Assembly: GCA_023213395.1 (NCBI GenBank)
Contig: CM041465.1
Location: 22,940,001-23,004,000, forward strand
Direction: 5' to 3'
From: Cycas panzhihuaensis
Lineage: Eukaryota > Cycadophyta
Length of the DNA stretch: 64,000 nucleotides
Shown here: piece by piece, positions 1 through 9,740 of the stretch
How positions within the stretch are numbered: position 1 is the first letter of the stretch
Layout of the letters: the number at the start of each line of letters is the position of its first letter
Translations under genes and position numbers: made by a program
The notes under the pieces: model-generated
Database searches by the model: none
What the model was told of the DNA's origin: nothing
The model's input: the letters and a program-made list of their open reading frames with translations, nothing else

Positions 1-316
1 TATGCTCCTGTGTGGATGTGCGTGTTGCCTTGTTTTCCTAACCCTGTATACGTCTATCGCCTCTACTCATGGTGATCATGTGTGCTCCTGTTAGGAACAT
101 GGTCCTGCATGAAAGGAAATACATACAACTTAAACAAATGTCATAACACAAAACTCATAACAATAATCAGCTCAAAGTGTAATTATATATATCCTTGTGC
201 ATCTATGCACCCTCATACACATACATAAACATGTAAACAAAACATACATATCATCCATCACACATTATGATACACATCATCATATGCCAAAATGGGGTAT
301 CAATCACCCCATCTAT

Positions 317-1370
317 TGATCCCAAAAGAGCTTAGTTGGTGAAGAAATCAATTATCAACCTTTCCTCCTTGAGATCTTGGGAGTTAGTGTAGAAAACTCA
401 ATAACATCAAAACAACAATGAGCCCATGAAAGGAAAATTCTACACCAAATCAATTATTCTTGACATTGATCCAAAAGTATGAGGAGTAATACTTTTATTA
501 AACCATGAAAATCTCCATTTAATGGTGGAGAAATCAACTAGCAAAAGAATGGTAAAATTACAAGGAATAAATGTTACAATTATACCATAAGGGGGACTCA
601 AACCCTTCAAATGCTTCTCCAAGGATGCTTCCCAAGTCAAGTCTCCAAGAACCACCTCTCCAACCTGTAGAAGGGCTCAATTTATAGAAAGAAACCTGAA
701 TTGCATGTTTAACAAGTGGCAATCATGCAAGTATAATCACTAACCACCAGAATGCATGTTGTCCAAGTGGCCTTCATATAATTCTTAACAAGTTGTAGCT
801 TGTAACAGATCTTAACATACTCCAATTTAGCTCAAATTTGGTACACATATAGGAACGCATGTCCCCTCAGTGTCCTCAAATTTTCAGCTCATTTGGATGT
901 CATTTGACTACATTTTTATTCATTTAATAATAATATGTATTTGCTGTTTTTCTACTGTCCAAGTGGTGTTCATGCAATTCTTAAACGTTTTAGCTTATAA
1001 CTAACCTTAAAGGACTCCAATTCAGTTCAAATTTGGTACACATATAGGAACGCATGTGTCCTCCGCTTCCTCAAAATTTTAGCTCATTTGGATGTCATTT
1101 GGCCATGTTTCTATTCATATAATTATAATATATATTTTCTATTTTTTTCTGCTAGCTGTGGGATTAATTTTTATGCAAAGACAAGGCTTGAACTCTAATC
1201 AAATGATATTTTCTGAACCCCACCTTTTGTACACATCTAGTGGGATGTGTCTTATCCCTTTAAACAAAATTTCATAGAATTTTGATACCATTTGGCCATA
1301 TCTCTGTTAGTTATGCCAATGCCTAGCATTTTCTGCATCCTGTAAACATATGGTAGATCCTCCTGGATCA
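317..1370 (-). mobile_element. Short solo LTR (1054 bp) of an unrelated family
   Basis: The segment starts TGATCC and ends GGATCA (TG...CA with inverted ends) and is flanked by the direct repeat TCTAT at 312-316 and 1371-1375. The flanks are contiguous in T3 near 39650-39690, which gives an empty site. On the minus strand there is a TATA-like CTATAAATTGAGC near 675-690 and an AATAAA signal near 496-501, so the LTR most likely reads leftwards. There is no coding capacity and no internal region, so this is a solo LTR left by recombination. The superfamily (Ty1/copia or Ty3/gypsy) cannot be decided. Confidence 0.8.
761..1150. repeat. Two-copy tandem repeat, 196-bp period, inside the solo LTR
   Basis: GTCCAAGTGG starts unit 1 at 761 and unit 2 at 957. 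Both units continue through AAATTTGGTACACATATAGG, a CTCATTTGGATGTCATTTG stretch and an AT-rich end. The copies differ by scattered substitutions, so the duplication is old. Confidence 0.85.
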
Positions 1371-1532
1371 TCTATATATATTAAAAACCATGTGTTATAT
1401 CATACAAATAGTATAGTACATCATCTATGGGAAGCCAGTGTCCTTGCAGGGGGGTACAATCATGTAACTATATATGGTGGCCCCCTGGAGGCCCATGATT
1501 TCCCCTGTCTAAAATAAAACAGATACACTACC
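1371..1532 (+). other. T1 post-integrase untranslated region (with 1-316)
   Basis: Together with 1-316 this matches the region after integrase in T3 (39362-39839) and, inverted, T4 (48603-48900). Shared stretches include the CATACAAATAGTATAG/GTACATCATC run and the GGGGGTACAATCATGT run. It is AT-rich with ATAC/CATA microsatellite-like sequence and no conserved reading frame. It is probably transcribed as part of the genomic RNA and also forms the 3' flank of the antisense gene. Confidence 0.6.
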
Positions 1533-2136
1533 CTACTGCTACCCTGCCCCTGGGGCATCATCTCTTGGTCGATGCAATCCCTCTCCTAGGGACCACATCC
1601 CTCTGAGACTCTCCTCAGTCTTCGCGAGCTCCCTGCCTCGCTCCCCTCATCCTGTGGCCTCCTCGGGATCATCGCCATAGTGTGGGTCTGTGTCCTGCTC
1701 CGCGCTGACCTTAATGCCATGTCCTCTATTAGTCGATCGTATCAGGCTTGGATATAATCTCACTTCATCTCTATAAGATGAAGCCTCTCCTCCATCCCCC
1801 AGAGTGGCTCCTCCATCACTGATATCCAGATATGGCTCTCCATATCCCCTCAGGCTCCTCCCCGAGCCTCTAGCGCCTGCACTTGACTCTGTAAAGCATC
1901 CCTCTCAGATTTGATGGTGTCCATCTCTGCCTGCTGTCATCCCACATGTACATTGTGCTCTTGGGACTCTGCAACCCATATATCTCTTACCCTTATCAAT
2001 GGGATGAATGCTTCTGTGTGGTTACCTATCGATCTGGGCTTATCACCTGCTTGGATGGGAGGTTGCCCCTCAGCGTAGGCCCGAGGGAACACCTCTCAGA
2101 CTACTGCCTCTAGTAGCCTCTGGATGTCTATCGTAC

Positions 2137-2251
2137 CTACAAATCTAGTATATCATGTATTAGTACATGTCTATACACATATCAAACCAAAAACCAAACT
2201 ATGTACGTATATCTAGCAATCAAACGACGACAGGAGAAAGTCATATCTCAC
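2137..2251 (-). other. Antisense gene intron 2 (T1)
   Basis: On the minus strand the donor reads CTAG|GTGAGATATG and the acceptor ATTTGTAG|GTACG, 115 bp in all. It sits at the same place as the 122-bp interval in T3 (40424-40545) and the 127-bp interval in T2 (14318-14444). All three keep GTGAGA and T/CAG ends while the sequence between has diverged strongly, which supports a real intron. It has not been checked against RNA. Confidence 0.65.
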
Positions 2252-3457
2252 CTAGTATAGCTGTTGGCTCCTTGACTTGGGTGACTACCTCTCCCTTGGG
2301 TACTCTGCCAGCTGCAGGTACCTCCTCCTCCTCGGGTACCTCCTCTACTACTGCCTCAGCTGCTGGGATGTCCCTCCTCTCTGTGGCTGGTAAAGTTGCC
2401 TCTCTAGACCTCTTGACGATCCGTAGCCTGTAGGCCCATGTCACTAGACCCCTGCTCTCCTTTGCAACTCTTGATGGGCCTACCTCTCTACTTGTAGCCC
2501 CCGATGGACCTGCTCCTCTGCCTACAGTCCCTAAGGGACCTACCTCTCCTGTAGCTCATGATTGGCTGGCCCCATCACCTCCATCACCACCCTCATCATC
2601 TCCTAGGGGCACTCCTACCTCGCCTGCCTCATCATCACTATCCAACCTCACCGCTTTGTACAAATCTGCTATATAATCTATCATGGTGAGGAGGTCTAGT
2701 GATGTGGCCTCCACCGAGTGACGGACATGTGCCTGGTCCTCAGTCCCTCTCAACCTGGTCTGCCACCTATGTACCTTCAGGGCCCACTTTAAGATAGGGT
2801 GTGGTCCCCCCATCGACGCCACTACTCCAAAGTGGTCAAAGAACTAGCACTGTAGTAATGTGCTATATGATAGACCTCCCCTACCTACTACCCGAATAGC
2901 ATCCAGTTATGTGGCGAAGTTCACCTCTATGAAGGTGGCCTAGTCCGTCCTCTCTCCCACCTCGTATCAGCATACTACATCTATCCATCCTCATGGTATA
3001 TCCCTATAGTTCTATTTCTGGGATATCTGGAATAGAATGCATAGGGTAATCAACTTCCTCACCCAAGGAACTCCGAACATAACCATAGTTTGGAGGGGAA
3101 TCCCTCACCTCTTCCACCTGTCCAAGCCTATAAAGAACATAGATGCCTCCCTATGTGCTGCCTCATTGCTAGGTAGTGCTCCTAGTGTTACTGGCCTCCC
3201 CGTCACTGGTACTCCCAGTATCCTCTTGATGTCCCTAGGCATCACCGATACGTCTCCCACCTAGGGTAGGTGGAAGACATGTCTCCTCCTGTCCCAATGT
3301 GACACTATATCAACCAATAGATGCTGATATGAGGTGTCCTTATGACCTTTAGTAGGCTACATCTCTATAGGATCTCCCTATCCTCTCTCATCATCATCTC
3401 TATAAAGCTGAGCATCACCATCCTAATATTCTCATGGTTCTCCACCGTGGTCATGAC

Positions 3458-3941
3458 CTACAAAATGCCATCAAACAAGTTAGATCTAGACCTATACTCA
3501 TTCCTTGTCCCCTAGACTACCTCTCAACCTCTCCTAGTTGAGATTTGGGGTCCCTTAGGCCCCCGTTCTCTTTTTTCTACAGTTCTGCCTTCGCATCGCA
3601 CCAAATTTTACGGTACCACAAAGTTTGCCCTGGGTCCCACGACGATCGGGGCCCCGCAATAAAGATCGTAACACCACAATCTTTGTCGCGGTGCGAACGG
3701 CACACCCACAAAAAGGGGGGTTTTCTACCCAAAAATTAAAAAAATATTCTTCTTGTGGGCCATAGCCAGGCCCACTAGGACCAAGGCTGCCTAATACCCC
3801 AGTCCCACTTCTCTCTGGTTCCAATTTAGACTCTGGGAGGTCATTTCTCACCCATATGGGGCCTACAAACCTATATAAGAACATAAAAAAAGCAATAAAC
3901 TTTAAAGCATAAGATGGGTTGAGCTTCAGAGATCCACTCAC
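3458..3941 (-). other. Antisense gene intron 1 (T1), containing an LTR-like motif
   Basis: On the minus strand the donor is GATCCA|GTGAGTGG and the acceptor CATTTTGTAG|GTCATGACC, 484 bp. The equivalent T3 interval is 41774-42243 (470 bp) with the same GTGAGT and TTTTATAG ends. Its interior (3600-3700) holds GGTACCACAAAGTTTGCC plus an ATCTTTATTGCGG/CAATCTTTGTCGCGG pair. These resemble the repeated GGTAAACTTC/GGTACC motif found in the LTRs of this family. Confidence 0.55.
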
Positions 3942-4134
3942 TGGATCAGGCCGAGCATTCTCCATCTCATCCCCATGGTCCCAATGGCTGTCCATCTCAT
4001 CTCCATCTCTGGCTCTGATTCGATAGTTCGATCTCCCTTTGTGTGCCTCTGAAGTCGGGTAGTGCTCCGCTGCATAAGGAAATGGCTCTGGATTCGCTGG
4101 AGAGCCCATGAAAATGAATCATGTTTTCATCAAT

Positions 4135-4148
4135 TTTCCTTATATAGG
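4135..4148 (-). promoter_or_regulatory. TATA-type core promoter of the antisense gene (T1)
   Basis: On the minus strand, GGGGGCCCCGCC-like sequence leads into CCTATATAAGGAAA, about 26-39 bp upstream of the exon 1 ATG at 4109. The same GGGRCCCCYRCCTATATAARGAAA core is found in T3 (42424-42438), T4 (48254-48266) and T5 (61345-61357). Confidence 0.7.
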
Positions 4149-4684
4149 CGGGGGCTCTGATGGGTACTGTCTCTGTTTTCGCTCTTATGATAGCCCTTTG
4201 GATCGTTCCTTACCCCTGATCACCTTTGCCTTCTGGCCCTGTCTTCCATTGTGCTCCCACAGCCTTTGTTTTACTCTTTCTTGTGGATGCATTAATGGCA
4301 CCTCACTGATGCTTTTTTACAGGGCCCTTTTGTCTCGTTTTGCATGCCACTCCTGTGCATGCCTGAGTTTATACTCATTTGGCTTGTTTCACCATCTTGG
4401 ACTCATTTCTGTAGCCTATTCCTGCCCCTGGGATCTCCAAAGGAAATGCTCCCTCCGTTCGGAGTCATTCCTTGCTTTTAAAGTAACCTTTGGCATCCTA
4501 GGGTGCCCTTCTACCACCCGCTCTCAGCTAGTGGTCAAATGACCTACTCTTGTCCTTGGGTAGCCCCATTGCTAGGCCCTCCTACCCTTCATAGCCATTT
4601 ATTGCTCCTCATATAAGCCTCTTTTTGCTTCGACTCTTATATTATTATATATTTTCTCTACCGATACATTTCCTTTCATCATCT
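4149..4684. promoter_or_regulatory. Divergent intergenic region between antisense gene and second RNase H (T1)
   Basis: About 540 bp lie between two head-to-head start sites. It is related in sequence to 42439-42992 (T3), 47735-48253 (T4) and 60820-61344 (T5). On the plus strand a TATA-like CATATAAGCCTC at about 4610-4621 precedes the RNase H ATG, but this is not well conserved in the other copies. It has no convincing coding potential, and short open frames here are not conserved. Confidence 0.5.
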
Positions 4685-5114
4685 ATGTCTCTTTTCATCT
4701 TTACTTATAGCAGAAGTTGTAGTAACCTTGGACCTTCCGTCGCTGCATGGATTCTTCACAGCCCTTCCAGACATGATTTTCTGTGCTCTGAAATCTTCCT
4801 CCCCAAGGCCACTGATAATGAAGCTGAATACATGACCGTTATCGAAGCCCTCACTAATGCACTTTTTTTCCATCATGGATCTATTATTCTTCTTTGTGAC
4901 TCTCAAGTGGTGGTGTCCCATCTCACCCAGGTTTACCAGGTGCGATGCCCTTACTTGAGAGCCCTCACTTCAACCACCAAATCCCTACTGGCTAATTCCA
5001 ATATGTCGACATCTGACATATTCCTCGGGCCCTCAATGTTGAGGCAGATAACCTTGTTCACCTCATCCTTGAGCACTACCTTCCTCTTCTTGTTGACTGC
5101 CCCTGAGATTTTCT
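4685..5114 (+). pseudogene. Second RNase H (archaeal/plant-type) ORF of T1
   Basis: The ORF starts ATG TCT CTT TTC ATC TTT, and the first catalytic block reads IFTYSRS where T3, T4 and T5 have FTDG, so the first catalytic Asp is lost (D to Y). The second and third blocks are intact (DNEAEY and CDSQVVVSHLTQVYQVR). The fourth (NVEADNL, about 5035-5055) is reached only after a frameshift. The frame ends at a stop (TGA in CCCCTGAGA) conserved in position with T3 and T4. Tat-lineage elements are known to carry an extra RNase H besides the one fused to RT. Here it is a separate sense ORF far downstream of integrase. Confidence 0.75.
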
Positions 5115-5518
5115 CGGTCACCCTCTCATCCAAATCTCGGGCTGTCATCTAGATCACCTTTGTGATCCATTCGCACCTCTGAAAGCTAGCCGCTAATGAG
5201 GTTAAACTATGGAGACTACTAGGTTTGCTCATTTACCCCTTTTACCTAACATCATCATGCACATCTCTTTGCATTTTCATGACGGGGGCACCCCCCTCAT
5301 CTTTCTTAGCTTCCAGTTGATTCTCAGGTGGCACATAGGCTGCCCCTATGTTGTCTCCACCTCTGTCCCTATATCCATGCATTCTTTCACAACACTTGTT
5401 GGTACCCTTGGCTCTTGTTATGATCATAATTTATATATATACATACACATGTGCTACTGATAGGTTTGTTGCCAGGATTCACCATTGCACCGTGCTTCTG
5501 AGCAGCGAGGCTCTACTG

Positions 5519-5530
5519 CCAAGGGGGCAG
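5519..5530 (+). promoter_or_regulatory. Polypurine tract of T1
   Basis: CCAAGGGGGCAG lies directly before the TG that opens the 3' LTR. The same tract precedes the LTR of T2 (inverted, 12784-12803) and T4 (inverted, 46905-46924). It would prime plus-strand DNA synthesis. Confidence 0.8.
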
Positions 5531-8297
5531 TGTTTCCTGGCTACCGGGAATGGATATGGATAGGTCAACTCAAGTAAGCACAAGTATGCTTCTTCCTTTT
5601 CACTTCTACTGTTTCTTTGGAAATGTTGACAGAAGTATTACCTCATTGCATGATTGTCTGCTTCATTTATATGATCACCTTGCATCCATTTGCTTGATCA
5701 TGCTACTTGTCGTATTATGAGCCTATGACGACCCAGTAGGACCTACCTTTCTACAAGGTAGGCATCCCCATGGCACTTTACGACCCTCTACGTTGTCTCC
5801 ACACTGCCTTGAGCTTCATTTGAATTGTATGACCCATTCATACCTTGATTTTGAGCTCCTAGCACCTCATTTCTGAGACCTTTAGCCATTGATGCTCCTC
5901 TTGCCTTTGTTCACATACCTTTTGGAATGTCCTAGCCACCTGGACAGGAGGGCTAGCCCCTCCCATGCCTGTCACATCACCTCCTAAGGCTCCCAAAGCC
6001 TAGAGTTTTTCCATTTTGGCTTTTTGGTCCTGCACCGTTGTAAACTTAGTAGTATCATGAAGTTTACTGTAGTACCATGAAGTTTACCTCGGTGTGACTG
6101 TTGTAAGTTATTTTTAAAAAACTACCATGGTAATTCTCGTTTTTCCTGCAGAATCGCCACATGTCCTCACATCCAACTTAGTCCTATTTGCACTCTATTC
6201 ACTTGTTTAGGGCTGGGATGGGTATAAATCTCAAAACCCTCATCATTTTATGGCTCTTAGATCATTTTTTACTCTTTAATACAACTATTCCCTGCTGCAA
6301 TTTCTACTCCTTCTTTCTTCCTTCCACAGGTACATCTGTAGGCATGTGTTTCCTGCAACTCTAGCCCAGGATCCGCTTGCAACAGTCCTCCTCCATGGTT
6401 GAAATCTTCTCTTCAGATGTTCTTAAGCAAGTTTAGGTGTGGTTCTTCTCCAACTCGCCACAGTAAGTGTCTCTTTCAGCCACCTCTTGGGATATCTCCT
6501 ACAAAACATTGTAGGAAACCTTCTCTCTGCTGGTTGTAGGGGCATACCTGCCCCATATTTAGCCCAGTAGGTCCTCTAGACCCTTTTCTCAGGATTTGTG
6601 GTATGTTATCTCTATGTTAAACTCATTTCTTAGTTTGTTTACTTGCTTTCTTCTTATTTGACTGTAGCAAACATTGTTTCTATTGAGTTTGGCTTGTTGT
6701 TCCGAGGTTTTCACCATTCCTCTGCTAGTTTCACTTAAGGAAGTAGCAGGAGAAGATCCACAAAGGTTGGGTGAAGAGAGTAAGACAGGGATAGCCCCCC
6801 ACTTAATCCTACTCTCCAAGGGCAATCCCCTTCCCACGTTTCTTCTCTTGCTCCCATGGTTCTCTTGGGATAATTAGGAGTAGGTGAGCCTTAGGCTTGT
6901 GCTGGATTATCAGTGTTTGCAACCCCTTGTTGCACTGATTCCAGGCTTGCACACCTCCTATTTGGACCCCGTCATATCCCTAGTATTGTTGGGTATCCCT
7001 TGAAAATATTGGCAAGGGTTTGTACACTCAATTACTACCCATAGCAACTCTGCACCTTGACATCTCTCCAACGCTTTGTTACATTTATCTTCGTACTTCT
7101 TGGCTATCATAAGTTGTCATTTACCCTCACCTTGTTGTGTTAGAAGGTTGTGCAAAGAACTTAGCAGAGGGTTATCCATCCTAAGGCTTCCCTTCACTCT
7201 GTCTTACTTGATATATATGTTTGCTTGAGAGAGGATTTGGAGTTATTTGCAGCAATTAATTTTCCTAATATTGACATAATAATCTGATATGTAAATCACA
7301 TACACTTGCATATATATATATCTTTACATCCCCTTCTTGGAAGGGATAAGTTCTTATATGTGCAGGTTGGAGCAGTTTTATGTGAAAGGAAAAGGCTTCC
7401 AAACCCAGGTACATTTCATCCTCTTTTCCTTTCATTCTATTCGCTTCCTTTCATTCCGCTTTTCTTTTTCATAAGGGGAAGGTAAGGAAGCCCTTGTCCT
7501 TCACGTTGATCCTGGCCGCATATCCATCAATTGCCATGAGGGTGTGCATCGCGTGTGAGTGAGGTCTCCCATTGGCCACTACACCTCCTGAGTACGCACA
7601 TCTATTCCTTTATCCCCCATTTCCCTTTTTGTTTTTATTAAGATCTATGTTCTAGCTAACTAGACCACATAAAAGTAAAGGGCTAAATGGTACTGATTGT
7701 TTGTACTTATACGTTATATGCTTGATTCATATAAGAAAAGGACATAAAAGGAACCTCACCCACTTTCCTTCTTCTCCTTCCTATTGACCCAAGCATATCC
7801 TCTAGGTATATTTCATTTAGTATCACTTACTTATACATGCATCACTTGCTCTCTTTCTTCTTTTGCTTTTAGTTGTTAAAGGAAAACTTGGTTTAAGTAT
7901 CTATCTCCCTCTCTTGGTCCTATTTGCCTTGATCAAGTAGCCAAGGGAGACCCGCTTATATCGTAAGCTTTCACCTACCCTATCGATATACGTTTCCCTT
8001 CCTTTATAGGGAAACTCTTTGAGGATTCCTCTCTTTCCCTTTCGGCCATCCAAGGGTAAGAGGACCTTCCTCTCAAGTCCATCCAGACTATGCCCCCGTA
8101 TGCTCTCTCTCTTCCAGATTGAAGGCTACTTTAAGGTAGTTGGGTGCCATTCGCAGGACTCAAACTTGTGCTCTGGCATACAGGGCACCCTACATGGTAC
8201 TTTCTTTGCTTTTAAGTTTTTGCCCACACCATCGATATCATCGTTAACCACCATTACTCCTATCGAGCAGAGTGATTATCCTATAGACACACATCTA
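5531..8297 (+). repeat. 3' LTR of T1 (2767 bp)
   Basis: Begins TGTTTCCTGG and ends ACACATCTA (canonical TCCA end mutated). It contains the family's GGTAAACTTC/GGTACC motif array at 6031-6110 and a TATA box GGTATAAATC at 6221-6230, about 150 bp further on. The rest is pyrimidine-rich leader-like sequence with no conserved frame. The open frame at 8019-8339 runs through the LTR end and is not a gene. Confidence 0.85.
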
Positions 8298-9740
8298 GAG
8301 GATACAACTGATAAAGTAAATAGCTCTTTCAGTTCTTAAGTCATCTTCTTGGGCTAGCATAGCACCCAAGGATTCGTCGATAGCTGAGGTGTATAGAGTG
8401 AAGGGCCTGTCGAAGAGAGGAGACGCTAAAGTTGGGGTAGAAGCGAGAGCTCTCTTGAGCTCCTCGAAGACTTATTGAGCCTTTGGAGACCAAACAAATG
8501 GGGCCCCTTTCTTCAACATGTTGGTAAGGGGTTTCGTGTTTGTGGCAAAATTTTCCAAGAAATACCTAAGGAAGCCTAACCTACCTAGGAATGACTTGAT
8601 TTGTCATTGGATCCTAGGAGGTGACATGTCAAGGATGGCTTTGACTTTGTCAGGATCAATTTAGATATTTTGTTTTAAAATAAGGAATCTAAGGAGTTTA
8701 CTAGCTATCATGACAAACACACATTTGAGAGGGTTTAGACTTATGTGATATTTATGACATCAAGTGAAGATGGCCCACAAATTGGTAGGATGGTTGACCC
8801 TAATACATGAGAGACCCATCATGTTATCCATAAAAACCTCTAAGGTTTTGTTAATAAAGTCATAAATGACAAATTGCATCATCCTTTGATAAGTGACACC
8901 TGCATTCTTAAGCCCAAAGGGCATCGCTTTGTAAGTGAAGGTACCCAAAGGCATGGTGAAGGCCATCTTATGATGGTCTTTAGGAGAGATTTGGATTTGA
9001 TTGTATCCTAAGAAGCCATCCATCAAGGACATAACTTCAAAACTGGCAATTTGATCCATGATTTGATCGATGAAGGGGAGGGGAAAGTTATCCTTAGGGA
9101 ATGCATTGTTAATGTCATGAAAGTCAACACATATCTTAATCATCCCATTCTTTTTGGCAATAGGGACGATGTTAGACACCCACTTGGGGTAGTCGATAGA
9201 AGTGATTAACCCTAAGTTTAGGAGTTTCTCAACTTCCATCTTCATTGTAGCTAAGATTTTCGGTGAAGAGGGCATTATTTTTGAAGCATAGGATGAGGGC
9301 CCAAAATGGCGGTGAGATTATGGGTGATGATAGAAGGGTCTATTCCCTTCATATCGAAGTTGTCCCATGTAAAAACGTCATAAAATTCCTAGAACAGAAG
9401 GGTGTATCCCTTTATTTCATCAGGAGAGCATTCCACCCCCATCTTTATGACCTTACTGGGAGTAAGGATGATGTCCTTAGTTGCCCCCATGCACATGGCC
9501 TTCCCTTCTTTGAAGTGAAGGGGGGCTCAGTCAACAAGAGGGTACAAAGAAGAAGATGGGTTCAGGTCAGCAAGAGGTGACCCAATGGCTAAGACCTTAT
9601 GGTGACCAAGTCTATGGTGACCAAGAGGGAGATTAGGCATGGAGCCTACTAGATCCTCAAGCAAGGCTTCATCTTCCCTGAAGTAGTCTACCCCATGGAT
9701 AACCACACTTCAAGAAGATGAGGGGTGAGGAGTAGAAGGA
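8298..9740 (-). pseudogene. pol: T0 pol fragment: RNase H, reverse transcriptase and protease-RT linker
   Basis: Minus-strand Ty3/gypsy Tat-type pol. From the right: a linker (9737-9290), RT (about 9290-8640) with LITSIDYPKWVSNIVPIAKK, FPLPFID, SLMDGFLGYNQI and MPFGLKNAGVTYQRM, then the start of the fused RNase H (about 8580-8298; LGAMLAQEDD). The RT catalytic box reads VFMDNMMG, so the second Asp of the usual DD pair is Asn. The frame stops abruptly at 8298 where T1 is inserted. The linker breaks at about 9740 at T2. The rest of T0 resumes at 25674. Confidence 0.85.

Larger units (their letters stand above)
1533..4109 (-). pseudogene. Antisense PMD (plant mobile domain) gene of T1, decayed
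   Basis: This gene runs opposite to the host retroelement. Exon 1 (4109-3942) starts with an ATG and encodes PEPFPYAAEHYPTSEA, which is also found in T5. Intron 1 is 3941-3458 (GTGAGT...GTAG). Exon 2 (3457-2252) carries a PMD-like fold signature: HLLVDIVSHWDRRRHVFHLP, then GDVSVMPRDIKRILGVPVTG and, near 2860, YSTLLQC.FFDHFGVVA. An acidic Asp/Glu-rich tract and Pro/Ser/Gly/Ala repeats follow. Intron 2 is 2251-2137 (GTGAGA...GTAG). Exon 3 encodes a coiled-coil/Arg-Ser-rich tail. Several in-frame TAG/TGA codons (for example QC*FF, TD*AT) make it a pseudogene. PMDs are known from transposon-derived plant proteins of the MAIN/MAIL1 type. The function here is unknown. Confidence 0.75.
1..8297 (+). 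mobile_element. T1: Tat-like Ty3/gypsy retrotransposon, 3' half
   Basis: Plus-strand element entering from the left of the window. It holds, in order, the post-integrase untranslated region, an antisense PMD gene, a second RNase H, a polypurine tract and a complete 3' LTR. Base 1 aligns with about 39362 of T3, so gag, pol and the 5' LTR lie outside. The right end falls at 8297, inside the RNase H reading frame of T0 (minus strand), which continues from 8298. T1 is therefore inserted in T0, and GAGGA (8298-8302) is the expected target duplication to look for at its unseen 5' end. An unrelated solo LTR (317-1370) is inserted in it. Confidence 0.85.

Noticed and set aside
4108-4542. 144-codon plus-strand frame between the antisense promoter and RNase H of T1
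   Set aside because: It overlaps the antisense TATA region and is broken in T3, T4 and T5. Its hydrophobic composition is a by-product of C/T-rich sequence.
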